A stretch of 64,000 nucleotides of DNA from Tanypteryx hageni (GCA_028673005.1 CM054116.1:147247173-147311172); one strand, 5' to 3'. Positions 31,567-42,544 are shown, counted from the stretch's first letter. Notes: a model not told the origin generated them from the sequence alone. Numbers and translations: made by a program.

Positions 31567-33160
31567 GCGACTGTTCGTCGAGAGGAGGAGAAGACTCAGT
31601 TGCGGGCGTGCGTCCTATGCGGCGGCGACGATTCGCCTCGCGAAGAGGTATGCGAAGGTCAGCCGTCGTCTCTTGTGGTGCTGGACGAGCCTGAGGAAGC
31701 GTGGGAAAGTCCTCGTGGCGTAGCTGGGCAACCGCAGGAACGGAGAGGCGGAGTCGCGGCGTCGATTTCTGCACCGGCGGAGGGCGGATGGCGTTTCCCC
31801 TACCCCAGGCGTTCTGGACTCCTAGAGTGGGCGGGGCGGTGACGGGGAGAGGAGCCTTAGGCTTCTTGCCGGGTCTGACCCTCTTCACAGGCGGAAGTCT
31901 CTTGGACTGCATCCGCTGCGTCTCCTCTTTCATGACTGGGCAGTCCTTAGAGAAAGGCGGATGGGCTCCGCCGCAGTTACAGCAGGTCGCAGGAATATCG
32001 CGAGGCTTATTGCAGTCCCGTCCCGGATGGGGTCCGGCACACTTGTAGCACCTGGGAAGTGCGGAGCAGTGCGCCGAGGAGTGACCGTAGCGGCTGTAGG
32101 AGTAGCACATCTGCGGACGGTTAAATTTAAAAGGACGAATCCGAATCCGAACGTTGGAGATGGCCCTGATGGCGCAAAACTTTTTGGCCGGCCATTCGGG
32201 GGTTTCGGCAATTGTTGCAATAAAAACATCAGAAGGCATGGAGGACTTGTCGCCCCTAAGGTTCCGCACTTTGCGGACGGTGACGCCCATGGCATCCAGC
32301 CCTTCAAAGATTTCCTCGGGGTGATCGGAGGAGTCAAAGCCGTAAACGCGGAAAAGGGCCGTTTTCTCTCCTTCCATATTGACGGCAGAAATTTGAGCAT
32401 GTTAGTTAAGAAGAACTTCTTTGACGGCTCGGTAGTCCCTCATGTTAGTGAGAGTAACGCGAAAGGCGTGGGCTTCTCTGGTCGGGGCGACGAGAAAACC
32501 TTGGTCCGTCACTGTCTGTCGGATCATGGCTCGCAGCTCCTTAGTGGAGCAGATGTCGTAAACGACGAGAGATGGTTTGTTTTTTGGCTCCTTTTCCATG
32601 GGAACCTCGGTAGTGTCCATTGTCTCAGAGGTGGCTGGATCCGGTTGCCGGTCAGCGTCAGTATCAGACTCGTTGAGGAGGGGAGCGTAGCGGTTGCTAA
32701 CAGGGATGGCTGGAATATCCTGCAGCTTTTGCCGCTTTAGAAGCGACTCCTCCGCGGTCAAAAAAGCTGCGCCTCTGCGGCGCGGGTCGCTCGGGTGAAC
32801 GGCGAGTGTGGCGGGCTGGGCGGGAGACTGGTTCTCCAGCGGTGAGGCGGTGGTCGGCCTTGGGCTAAAGTCGGCGTTTGGGCCAGGGTCCTGAGAAGGA
32901 CCTGGTCCAGTAGCAGCGCTATCAGCCGGGACGCGAGTGCCGTTATTTGGGAGGCAGCAGCTCTGTTTGGGCTGAGCCGTCGTCTCCTGCCCAGAGCTGG
33001 TGTCGTTCTTCATTGAAGACGAGAACAGATTACGGGTGCTCACCCCCGGAAGGAGGCTCGGAGAGAAGCGTTGGCGCTCCTGGGAAGTCTTCTTCCTGGA
33101 GTGAATGGAGGGCTCTCCATCGGGAGGATTGCCAACCGCAGTGGCCGGCGAACTTTCCAT
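31430..33160 (-). pseudogene. Jockey ORF1 (Gag-like nucleic-acid-binding protein), one premature stop
   Basis: One frame runs from ATG at 33160 to a stop at 31430 (about 576 residues), broken by a single in-frame TAA at 32402-32404. The N-terminal part is Pro/Ser-rich and disordered-looking. The middle (FRVTLTNMRDY ... ALFRVYGFDSSDHPEEIF) resembles the RRM/PRE_C2HC-type region of Jockey Gag. Then come three CCHC-type knuckles near residues 380-430: CYSYSRYGHSSAHC (second Cys replaced by Tyr), CYKCAGPHPGRDC and CCNCGGAHPPFSKDC. A Gln-rich stretch precedes the end. It would package element RNA. It overlaps the ORF2 start by 137 bases. Confidence 0.8.
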
Positions 33161-33191
33161 GGCTTTGGAAAGTTTGTGTGCGCCAAGGCCC

Positions 33192-33207
33192 TTTTCAGGG
33201 CCAAAAA
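33192..33207 (+). repeat. Perfect histone-type stem-loop sequence, antisense to the Jockey element
   Basis: The plus strand has GGCCCTTTTCAGGGCC flanked by CCAA and AAAAAA, an exact match to the histone 3' stem-loop consensus. In element sense (minus) it reads GGCCCTGAAAAGGGCC, a GAAA tetraloop hairpin in the 5' untranslated region just upstream of ORF1. Confidence 0.7.
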
Positions 33208-33489
33208 AGTTCGAGGCCAGCAGACCTCGGTTGTTGGTAAACCAACACTACCGTAGGATTTAGGCCACCAAGTCAGTGCGAAAGTCAGTGCGGGTGAGAA
33301 GGTGGGACTTAGTTAGCCACCCCCCGCAACAAACCCTAGTCTCTGGACCACAGCGGATTACTGTACTTCCTCCCTTTGGGGGAGTTTTCCGACACCAGCC
33401 AGAGACGTAAGATCTAAAAAATCTCGCTGGTTAATAACCATAAGACGGTTACCTATCGCTCCGTAAATAGAATCTGGAATGGCCGTTCT

Positions 33490-34496
33490 TAAATAGGTGC
33501 CTGGAATAGTGTGATGACGCGCTTCGCAGCTCGAAGCAATGTTTGTGTTCCTCTATCCTCTTCTTAAAACTTCTTCCGGTCTGTCCTATCTAAATAGCGT
33601 CACAAGTATCACAAGATAATTTGTAAACACCGCTTTTGGATAAATTAGATATGGAATCTTTGGTATTTAGGAAAAGTTTGGCGTAAGTTATCGGGGGAAA
33701 AGAAGGCGGGTTTGATGTCTTTAGGGAAAAGGTTAGAAAGTTTGTAGGAGCCTATGAAGGGAAGTTTACTCCAGTGCTTAGAATTGCAAGGAATATCGGG
33801 AGAGAAAATATTTTTCTGTGAAGCTAATTTCCTTAGTTTGTTTGACAAGAGGCGATCTATCAGCTGGCTATTGTAGCCGTTGTTAAATGCGATCGGTTTT
33901 ATAATATTGAGCTCTTTATCGAAATAAGCTATGGAAAGAGGGATGTGAAGCAGGCGATGAAGCATAGAATGAAAAGCTGCGAGCTTATAGGAAAAATGGT
34001 GGGACGAGTGGTTGGGAATGACCTGATCAGTATACGTAGGTTCACGGAAAATAGATAAAACTAACTTATTTTGATGAAAGGACAAAGATAAATCCAAAAA
34101 ACTGAGGGAACCATTAATTTCTATTTCAACTGTAAACTTGATGCCATTGTAAAGGGTATTAAGATGAGATAAAAATGAAGTTAATTGGCGATCCGTTCCT
34201 GACCAGAGACACAAAATGTCGTCTACATATCTGTAACAGCCTTGTACATTGTTAAGTAATGCAAAGTCAGAACTAAAAAGACTTTCTTCCAAGTGATTCA
34301 TGAGTATGTCCACTAAGAGAGGTGAGAGGGGAGACCCCATAGCAAGGCCTTCGGTTTGTCTAAAAACTTTGCCATCGAATAGGAAATAATTTTGATTCAT
34401 GCTTGAAAGAAAGTCAGTCACCTGATTATGCTGTAACAGGCGAAACCGGTCGATTATTAAACTTTTTAGTGGAAATTTACAAGTTTCTATTTTCAT
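33490..34496 (-). pseudogene. Penelope RT and GIY-YIG endonuclease, truncated and broken
   Basis: 33645-34496 is open and carries Penelope RT motifs: YFLFDGKVFRQTEGLAMGSP, LSPLLVDILMNHLEE, the catalytic YRYVDDIL, and SLSFLDLSLSF followed by FREPTYTD. The palm's first half and the N-terminus are missing. After 33645 the frame shifts and the GIY-YIG nuclease follows at 33490-33640 (SGVYKLSCDTCDAI, stop, IGQTGRSFKKRIEEH). The Tyr of the YIG motif has become a TAG stop. The nuclease normally nicks target DNA for priming. The C-terminus continues at 28414. Confidence 0.85.
34422..34446 (+). ncRNA. Degraded hammerhead-like core in inverted Penelope repeat
   Basis: CTGATTA (consensus CTGATGA, core G lost) at 34422-34428, the CTG-TAA-CAG hairpin, and GAAAC at 34442-34446. 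It is the inverted partner of 27955-27978 and probably inactive. Confidence 0.5.
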
Positions 34497-34812
34497 TTAA
34501 AAGCATATATTTCAATGAACAGAGAAATTTATAGCATCAATATTATAAAACAGAAAGTAATTGATCTCATTATTTTCTCTCTAAGATGACTTTTAAACAA
34601 GCATATTTCTTTTTTATTGTATATAAAGGATGTGAAACTAGTGCCTGACTAATCAAAGAAATGTTACCCTTTATGCATATGATACTTCAATTATAGTCTC
34701 AAATAGACTATCCTGAACTTGAAATTAAAGGAAATATTATACTAAACAACATTGCACAGTATTTTATAGGAATAAATTAACTGCCCTTGATACCAGTGCA
34801 ATCAATCCTGAG

Positions 34813-35091
34813 GTGAGGCCAAAAGTTTTATCTCCAAGTATATCCCCTAGTGTATCCCCAAGTTTATTCCCTAGTGTATCCCCAAATGAATTACCTAGTT
34901 TATCCCCAAATGTATTCCCTAGTGTATCCCCAAGTGTGTTCCCTAGTGTATCCCCAAGGGTGCCCCCAGTTTTGTCCAAATCAGTCACCTTGGCTGAGAG
35001 TTGCCATCAACCCCAAGTTTCCTACTTAGATGATGCACCAGCAGTAATTCTGAATAGTACCAATCACTGTCTACTTCCCCCACTCCCATAG
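34813..35091 (+). CDS. Ser-Pro repeat ORF, possible ORF1 remnant of the CR1-like element
   Basis: A 92-codon ORF encodes repeated SPSVSPSVFP-type motifs from a 15-bp minisatellite (34843-34968, unit near CCTAGTGTATCCCCA, with 30-bp higher-order alternation). As 15 is a multiple of three, the repeat stays in frame. After the repeat comes a non-repetitive stretch (SYLDDAPAVILNSTNH). It lies 190 bases upstream of an endonuclease ORF in the same orientation, the position of ORF1 in a non-LTR element. No RNA-binding motif is visible, so function is unknown. Confidence 0.4.
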   Translation: MRPKVLSPSISPSVSPSLFPSVSPNELPSLSPNVFPSVSPSVFPSVSPRVPPVLSKSVTLAESCHQPQVSYLDDAPAVILNSTNHCLLPPLP

Positions 35092-35278
35092 TAGAAAACC
35101 ATAGTGGAGTGTCTACACCTGTCGTTTCTGCCATTTCCTTTGCTGATAGTGCTAAAAAAAAGCAAGTATTGATCATGCTGGTAATACAAGCAGAATGACT
35201 ACAAGATTCCAGTCGGGTATCACTGAATCAAAGCAGTTATGACAAGGGAGCTCCAGAACTCAACCATCTCTTTGTGTC

Positions 35279-37995
35279 TTGCATTTGAATATCCAATCTG
35301 CAAAACACAAATTGAGCCAGTTGGAAGTCCTGATTAAATCCATGCAGCGTGACTTAAATATTATTATATTAAGTGAGCATTGGCTACAGTTAGATGACCT
35401 CGATTATTTTCATATTGAGGGCTATCACTTAAGCTCTGCCTTTTGTAGAAACAACCGGAGTCATGGTGGAGTAGCTATTCCGGTAAAAAACAACTTCATC
35501 AAATGCAAATTTATCCCTATTGGATTTGTGAATAGTTTAGCAGTAGAAGAACTTTGAATTAGTGGCTGTTGGGTTAGAAAATACTGAATTTGTCATTATC
35601 GTGGTTTATCGCCACCCCAAAGCTGACCTGGATATATTCATGGATACATTTGAAAAAATCCTTCAGTTCCTAATTTTAAAAAATAAAAACAAAGTCATTA
35701 TCGTTGGTGACTTTAATATAGGTTTTGGTACTAATGAATCAGACTTTCATATAGTTAATAACTTTTTCATGTCTTATAATTTTAATTATTTAATAACAGA
35801 TAATAACAGGTTAAGCATATGTATAGACAATACAGTTGTTAATTTCAGGGCTAATACTGAGACCTGTATATTAAAAAATGTAACCTCCAATCATTATGCT
35901 CAGGTTATTGAGTTTTCCAATTTAAAAATTGCTTCCCCTGAAACTAAGAAGTGGAAAACTATTTGATTGATTTCCGAGAAAGATTTTTTCCCTTATGCAA
36001 TCTCTTCTCGACTCTAGTGACTGGAGTTTGATTGATAATACCATTATTGACTTAAAATTTATATGGGAGTCCTTCATGAAAATATTTGTTGATACAATGA
36101 ATCGGGCATTACCTGAAAAAGTTGTCAGAGACAGAGGGGTAAAGTCTGTTAATACTGGATGGTATACACCAGAACTGAGCCTTATGCAAAATAATTTGCT
36201 TTGTGTTAATGATGCCTACAATTATACACCCCCCCAGAATTATTAAATCTTTGTAAAAAAACTTAGAACTGGTTACAAGAGAGCTATTAAAGAGGCAAAA
36301 ACAACTGCTAACAATGTAGCTATTATGTCATCCAATAACCCGCAAAAGATAATGTGGCACATAATAAATTCTAAAAGAAATGTTAACTCCACTGGTGCTT
36401 CTGAGACTAATATCTCTGCTGCAGAGTTCAATAGCTACTTTACAAAAGCGGCATATCAAATAACTCAGCTTCTTCATCCTATAGCTAAAGATCCGCTGGA
36501 TTTTCACGCATGTATCCAAACTCCCAGTGTTGAATTTAAGTTTAATGAGATTTCCACTGAGAAAGTTGTAAAATCATTGATAATATTAGAAGTAGTAACT
36601 GTAAAGATATTTTTGGTGTAACTACAAAAATTGTTAAAGCTGTTGAGAATAATATCATCAGTCCACTTACTAGCTTGATTAATTTAAGTATAAAATTTGT
36701 TTTTTACCCTGATTGTTTGAAAACTGCAATTGTTATCCCTTTATATAAAGGTGATGATAATAAAATGCCTAGCAGTTTTAGACCCATTTCCTTGCTCCCT
36801 ATTTTATCCAAGATATTGGAGAATGTTTTGAAGGACCAAGTTCTGGATTTTTTTACAAAATTTAACCTTTTTAATAACAGCCAATATGGTTTCAGGAAAA
36901 AAGCAATACTGCTGATGCAATTAGAACTTTCATAGATCATATCTTAGAATGTTATACAGAGGGACTCTACTCATCTGCAACTTTTTTTGACTTGACTAAG
37001 GCTTTTAATTGTATGCCTCATAGCCTGTTAATCTGTAAGTTAAGAATTTATAAATTCTCGGAATTAGCTTGTGCCCTACTTGCCTCATTTTTAGATAATT
37101 GGAAACAGGGTGTATTCAAAGGAAAACTTTCCGACATTTGAAACGTTAATGTAGGGGTCCCTCAGGGCTCTGTTCTTGGCCCTATTCTCTTTATTATTTA
37201 TATTAATGACTTGCCATTACCTTTTCCTGATTTTAAATTCACCATTTTTTCAGATGATACCACTAGTAATGTTTCAATTAAATATCAAACTGAAGTAATA
37301 AGTTTAAATCAGGCTATGCAGAAGGAAGTGACAGATTGGTTTTCCATCTAATAAATTGGTTGCTAATGTTGACAAGACTTTCACTATGACTTTTTCCCTC
37401 AGAGATCTGGAAAATTTTGACAATCCACCTGTTGTCAAATTTTTAGGTGTATACCTGGACCCTACATTGACATGAAAGCATCATAGAAAAGTTCTCTCAG
37501 TGGAACTCAATAAAAGACTATACTTATTAAGATATCTGGATTCCTGCGTCTCAAAAACTGTTTTGAGAGCTGCATATTTTGCGACATTCCATCGTAAAGT
37601 ATTGTATTCAATCTTAGCATGGGGTCACTCTGCCATCAGTAAAAAGGTTTTCCATCTACAAAGAAAAGCCATTGGAATACTGGGAGGCCTAGGGTTCAGG
37701 GATGATTGCTGAAATTCTTTCATAGAGCTGGGTATCCTAACATTTCCTTGTCTTTTTATATTTGAATGTTTAATGTACATTCACAAGAATCTGGATAAGT
37801 ACTGTATTGTAAGCTCTATCCATTCCTATGACACGAGATGTAAGGACAATGTGGAAATTAAATATTCGAGGCTTACTAAAGCCAGGAATGGACCCAACTA
37901 CTGGGCAGTAAAATATTTTAATACTGTCCCAGTGAGTATCAGGTCTCTTCCTCTTACAAGCTTCAAATTCCATGTAAAAAAAGTTTCTAATTGAG
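35279..37995 (+). pseudogene. CR1/Jockey-like ORF2: endonuclease plus reverse transcriptase, broken
   Basis: Endonuclease motifs: LHLNIQSAKHKLSQLEVLI and LSEHWLQ at 35279-35557, then VVYRHP and IIVGDFNIGF after a frame change at about 35558. RT: DCLKTAIVIPLYKGDDN and FRPISLLPILSKILENVL (36675-36890), FFDLTKAFNCMPH, GVPQGSVLGPILF (about 37150-37190) and FSDDT (catalytic YADD degraded) near 37250. The thumb and C-terminal part run 37350-37995 (VKFLGVYLDP; WAVKYFNTVPVSIRSLP). At least six stops or shifts. It is followed by a (TATCT)n 3' tail at 38101-38122, which marks the element end. Confidence 0.85.
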
Positions 37996-38100
37996 CATTC
38001 CTTTTATTCATCAGAAGAATTTCTGAATTGTCACTGGAATGTATTGTAATTATTGTAATTTTTTTTGTTTGTTTGCTGACAATGTAATACTCAAAGAGTG

Positions 38101-38122
38101 TCTATCTTATCTTATCTTATCT
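38101..38122. repeat. (TTATC)n 3' tail of the CR1-like element
   Basis: TCTATCTTATCTTATCTTAT, a pentamer tail directly after the non-LTR element and directly before the next RT fragment. Confidence 0.85.
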
Positions 38123-39010
38123 GTAAACGCTAGTAAATCATGTTATCTAAAATTTTCCCAACACTGGTATTCCTCCGAAAATAGATATCTACTTGGAAAT
38201 AACATCATAGAGAAATGTCAATCCACAAAAGTTTTGGGTTTAATTGTGGACGAAAAACTGAGTTGGGACCATTATGCAGAGGAACTCAATACTAAGATCA
38301 GCAGAAATTTATATGTACTAAAAAATTTGAAAAATCGATGTTCCCAAGAAATTATGAAAACATTTCTGTTATGACATAGAATTATGGGGACACAAGCAAA
38401 AACAATCTATACCAACTTTTCATTTTAGAAAAAAGGGCACTCAGGTATGTTGCAAATCTTAACTCTAAAGAAGCATCATGCAAACAAGCTTTCATTAAAC
38501 AAGCAATTATGACCCTTCCATCAATTGTAATATATAGAGCATTAATGTATTTGTCAAACATAAAGGATTTAATATGCAACAAAGATGTCCATGATTATTA
38601 CACAATGGGTAAAAGCAACTACATACTGTTCTACCCATCATTGATTAAAGCTTGTTGAAAAACTTCCCAGATACAGAGGAATCCAGTTGTACAACTCTAT
38701 CCCTGACAGATTTAAAACAGAAGACATAGGGGAAAAAATTAATGGAATACTCCATAACTTTTTTCTGGAAAATGCATTCTGCACAATTAATGAATATGTA
38801 AACAATATTGATCTCTGTTTGATCTAATAATGTCTTATTGTTCAGTTTTTCCTTTTATTTTATGTTTCTTAACTATGTTTATATACTTATATATGTTTAT
38901 ATCCTTATGTATGTTCATATTTCTTATGTAAATATTACTGATGGCTCCCAAAGATTGTTATGTACTTTATACAGCAATTTTTAGGGGAATAAATAAATAT
39001 TATTATTATC
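38123..39010 (+). pseudogene. Second non-LTR RT C-terminal fragment with (ATT)n tail
   Basis: 38123-38374 encodes VNASKSCYLKF, STKVLGLIVDEKLSWDHYAE and LYVLKNLKNRCSQ, the thumb region of a non-LTR RT. Further decayed blocks reach about 38820 (FLENAF...NNIDLCLI). A 3' region ends in AATAAATATTATTATTATC at about 38990-39010. The 5' part is truncated at the preceding element's tail. Several stops; inactive. Confidence 0.75.
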
Positions 39011-39113
39011 ACTGTTACTAATTAAATAATTGAATTGAAGTATCATGTACATATAAACAAAACAAAACGAAATTATACCTGAACACAACATTCAGTGTTA
39101 GCTTACTGATGAC

Positions 39114-41854
39114 TAGACCGCGGATTTTTAGGTTCTAAAAATTAAGTTTTAGGCGACTAAAATAGGCTCTTTAAGTACCTTAATTAGGCTTTATAAAACG
39201 TAAAATAGGCTCTAAAAACTACTTCCAAAAACTGCCCAGTAAAAAACAACATCTTTTCTGTCAACTATCAACTTTAATTCACGAAAAAAGACTGAAACAT
39301 GCACGCACGCAAAAATTGCCAGTCAATGAAACATTATTGATTTGTGTTTTCAAAGAACAAAAATATTTTACTACTATGCATTGAAACTTATTCTTATGGT
39401 TAATATCCCATGCGTTACCGAGAAAATACTATCTACATTACATTTAGTAATACTGACTGAAAACACTATTAAAGTATATATTTAAGTACTACGCAGAGTG
39501 TTTGACAAAGTGTTTCATTCGAAATTCCCATAATGAATTTGTCACCTCTTTGTGTTTATTTCACAAATTTCCCGTAATTGGCCTCACAATAAATAACAAG
39601 CACCTTTTCTAAGTTTTCTACCACAAAACTATGTTAATATCATTAATATCATTTTGTAAGCAGAAAAAGAACGTTCGACATCAACTGACGTGACGGGGGC
39701 GAACTTCAACTTGGGTACATGTTGAAATGGAATTTTGCACTCAACTTCACTGGATTTTCCTGCCAGTATATCTGCTGCTGTACATAGGCTCTGCAGTCCT
39801 GAGTTCTTTTGTAGCAACTTTTCTAGTTTTGCTTTTACTTTTTCCCCCACTTCACCTGGAGCTTCCTTTATTTTTTGTTTCACTTCATTCAGCATAGCAG
39901 TTTTTTCGTAGATGGGTTTTCCTGAGCCCTCTAATTCGGCAATAATCTGCACAAGGGATGTATAGAGGGATATAATATACGCCAAATCCTTGGGAATGGA
40001 GGGATCATCTAGCAACATTTTTGCCGAAGTGACGCAGGCAGCATCCTCGGCTAGATTTGTCACAACTTCCTTGACATGAAGGATATGCTCGCTGTAATAT
40101 TCAGCTGCTTTCAGCCATGTGCCCCAGCGGGTGAGCACAGGCTCAGGTGGCAGAGGGACATCGGGCAGTTTTTCTCGAAAAGCCTGTATTCTTGTTGGTG
40201 CCTTGACGAAGACCTTCTTCACGGTGGAGACCAATTTGTTCACCTTGGGGAATTCCAGTCTTATTTGCTCTGCTACGCGGTTCAAACCATGGGCAAGGCA
40301 TGTCACATGCACAAGGGAGGGATAGAACACCTTGAGCAACTGCATGGCAGCAACCATGTACGATGCAGCATCTGTGTATAGGAGCAGCACTTTCTCTTCG
40401 TCTAGATTTTTGGGATACAGCACTTTCAGTCCGTTGTTCACGAAGTGTGCTATTGTTTCCTGGTTTGTTTTGGCAAGCTGCTTCGTGCAGATGAGGTAGG
40501 CTCTGGATGGCGCATCTGGGTCCAATTTCCCAACAACCAAGTTGGCCATGTATCTGCCAAGAGCATCAGTGGTTTCATCGACCGATATCCAAATATGTGA
40601 ATCTCCAATGTCCTCCCGTATCCTGCGCATTGCGTCATCGTGGGTTGCACGTAATTCTTGCGTAGTGTTGACTCGGAAGGTACCGACTGATGGCAGTATC
40701 GTTCTAGGAACTCCTTGAATGTTGGATTTTCCAGTGTTCTGAATGGAATGTTGGCTGCCACAATTGCGTGACACAAATCTGCATAAAACTGGTTCTTCTT
40801 GCTGGATCCCTCAGAAGTTTTTGTTAAAAGCATTTGTTTCATCTTAGATTTGCGTTCAACATTTGCCTTATGTAGCACTCCTTGGATGTGCTGAGTTAGG
40901 TGGGATTTTTTATCACTTGAAACCTATAAAGAAAAATTATGAAGAAATAATTAACCTTAAAAATACGGAAATAATCTAATAAATATGGAAATGGGACAAA
41001 AATATAAAATTTACTTTACAGCTACGAAGGTCCGCAGCCTGATTGCTGGACATTTTGAATAACCACTTCTATAGTTACCATAAAATGGCTCGTATAAACA
41101 AAAGATGTGAATGGTTTTTTCCTCAAAGATGACAAGCAATTCACGGCCAATAATTCGTTGCAAGCCAGCATTATAATGTACTTACCTCCATGTTGCATGC
41201 TTGACAGAAGATAATTTTTCCATCCGTTGTAAAGTACGGGAACTCTTGTAACCACTGACATATTAAATAAGCTTTCGAACTTGATACTTTAGGCATTGCA
41301 CTTTCACAATTTTCACGTTCACACTTCTCACCTTCACCCTCTGCAGTCTGGAGATGGACTGCGGGGATATTCTCATTTTCCCGTGTCGCACGATATGACA
41401 ATGTAACAACGAGAAATAAACGCAACATCAGATTAAAGGCATTGTTACATTGTCGTATCACGTGACACTGGGAAACAATAACCCCGCCGAACGCGAGACA
41501 GGTCCGAGCTGCTGTTCGCCACTTGATCGTGACCGTGGTGTGAAGGACATTTCCAACCCATGACTGAACATTGTACAGTCAGTTTAAAAAATATGAATAA
41601 TACCAAAATCTGCTTTTATAGTCGATTATTTTAGAAAATTAGCCCTTTTTAGGCTTTTTTTGCATGAAAAAGACAAAAATAAGCATTAACGTCGAAATAG
41701 GCATTTTTAGACATTAATGTCAAAATAGGCATTTTTAGGCACTATAAAATATACGTTTTCGGGGTTAATTATTCATAAAACGTATATATACAATTGTATA
41801 TTGAGATATCTACTCAGGAAAAAAATAGGTTTTTACCTAAAGATCCGCGGTCTA
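39114..41854 (-). mobile_element. hAT transposon with 8-bp duplication and 13-bp or longer inverted ends
   Basis: CTGATGAC flanks both sides (39106-39113, 41855-41862). The left end TAGACCGCGGATTTTTAGGT matches the inverted right end TAGACCGCGGATCTTTAGGT with one mismatch. Subterminal AAATAGGC / TTAGGC words are clustered near both ends (39160-39215 and 41640-41745), typical of transposase-binding repeats. The element is 2741 bp and encodes a two-exon CGGBP1-like transposase on the minus strand. Confidence 0.95.
39629..41296 (-). pseudogene. hAT transposase with CGGBP1-like zinc finger, two exons, one main frameshift
   Basis: Exon 1 (41296-41186) begins MPKVSSSKAYLICQW and includes FFTTDG-like YFTTDGKIIFCQACNME, the first half of a BED/CGGBP1-type finger. 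A 262-nt intron (41185-40924) has GTAAGT and TTTATAG ends. Exon 2 resumes in phase with VSSDKKSHLTQHIQGVLHK, completing the finger. A one-base shift near 40640 separates this from the catalytic part: ISVDETTDALGR (first Asp), LLYTDAASYMVAA (second Asp) and RWGTW. The hATC motif APVTSVDVERSFSAYK lies near 39700, with a premature stop at 39629; decayed coding continues to about 39556. Confidence 0.85.
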
Positions 41855-41862
41855 CTGATGAC

Positions 41863-42544
41863 ATTTTGAAACTTCTTGAAATAATTCCAAATTATAAATT
41901 CTACCAATTTTGCAAAATAGAATGTCTTGAACACAATAAAATGGCATGACAAGTACTTGGACATACCTTTTCTTAAAATGATACAGTCAAATGTTGTTTC
42001 ATCTGTACCACCTCCTTGTACACAATATTTTTAGGCTGATTTTGAAAGGAAATGGACCTGTCTGTGTGTGTATGTCTGTATGTATGTATGTGTGTGTGTA
42101 TGACCCCTACTAACAACGTTTGCACCATTGCAATGGACTGATTCTCATGAAACTTGGTAAGAGGTTTGTGCTACCAGGGCCCACCTCCGGACAGATATTT
42201 TATTTGGTCAACTATTCTTCAGCAATGGACAGTTGAGTCATACATATTAGCATATAAACAGTAATATTTATTAAATTCGTTTATTTAAAAATACACATGC
42301 AAAATAAAATGTCAGAAAGAGATTTTGACATTGTTTTTAGTATTTTAAACCTGATTATGCTCTATTAATTTGTTTTCCAATTTTTCTCTATCATTGATAA
42401 ACTATGAATTACAAATGGTATTTATGGTATGAGAATTTCTTGGAATGACTAACACATACTGAAACAGTTCCTGTCAATATAAGTAATCAATTCAGGATGT
42501 CAACTGTGGGAAACCAGTCTGAATTAGTCCTGGTTGGACTTTGG
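41863..42544. other. Helitron 3' flank and microsatellite, no gene
   Basis: It contains a TGTATG/TGTGTA tract at 42062-42103. Then comes a low-copy-looking block (CCATTGCAATGGACTGATTC, CATGAAACTTGGTAAGAGG) of a kind common near Helitron ends. The exact 3' terminus of Helitron-1 was not found. Confidence 0.4.

Larger units (their letters stand above)
28415..33477 (-). mobile_element. Jockey-type non-LTR retrotransposon, near full length, 12-bp target duplication
   Basis: The element is bounded by AATGGCCGTTCT at 28403-28414 and 33478-33489, which sets its length at 5063 bp. On the minus strand it has a 5' untranslated region (33477-33161), ORF1 (33160-31430, one stop), an overlapping ORF2 (31566-28555, intact) and about 140 bases of 3' region. 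No poly(A) or microsatellite tail is present at the 3' end (...CACGTAGTCT). It inserted into the GIY-YIG coding part of a Penelope-like element. The intact 1003-codon ORF2 and perfect duplication make it one of the youngest insertions in the window. Confidence 0.9.
27863..34502 (-). mobile_element. Penelope-like element with 15-bp target duplication, split by a Jockey element
   Basis: GCATATATTTCAATG occurs exactly at 27848-27862 and 34503-34517. Inside, the ends carry an inverted repeat: the 27902-27984 sequence (plus) matches 34422-34500 on the minus strand, both with TTTAAATGAAAA.AGAAACTT and a hammerhead-like core. The minus strand encodes a Penelope RT and a GIY-YIG endonuclease (33490-34496, continued at 28257-28414). 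The interior 28415-33477 is a later Jockey-type insertion. The RT lacks its N-terminal part, so the 5' end is truncated directly onto an inverted terminal-repeat fragment, an arrangement known for Penelope elements. Confidence 0.85.

Noticed and set aside
31961..32740. 259-codon plus-strand ORF
   Set aside because: Antisense shadow of Jockey ORF1; the minus frame carries the zinc knuckles.
33192..33207. A histone gene next to the Jockey element
   Set aside because: No histone coding sequence on either strand within several kb; only the stem-loop matches.
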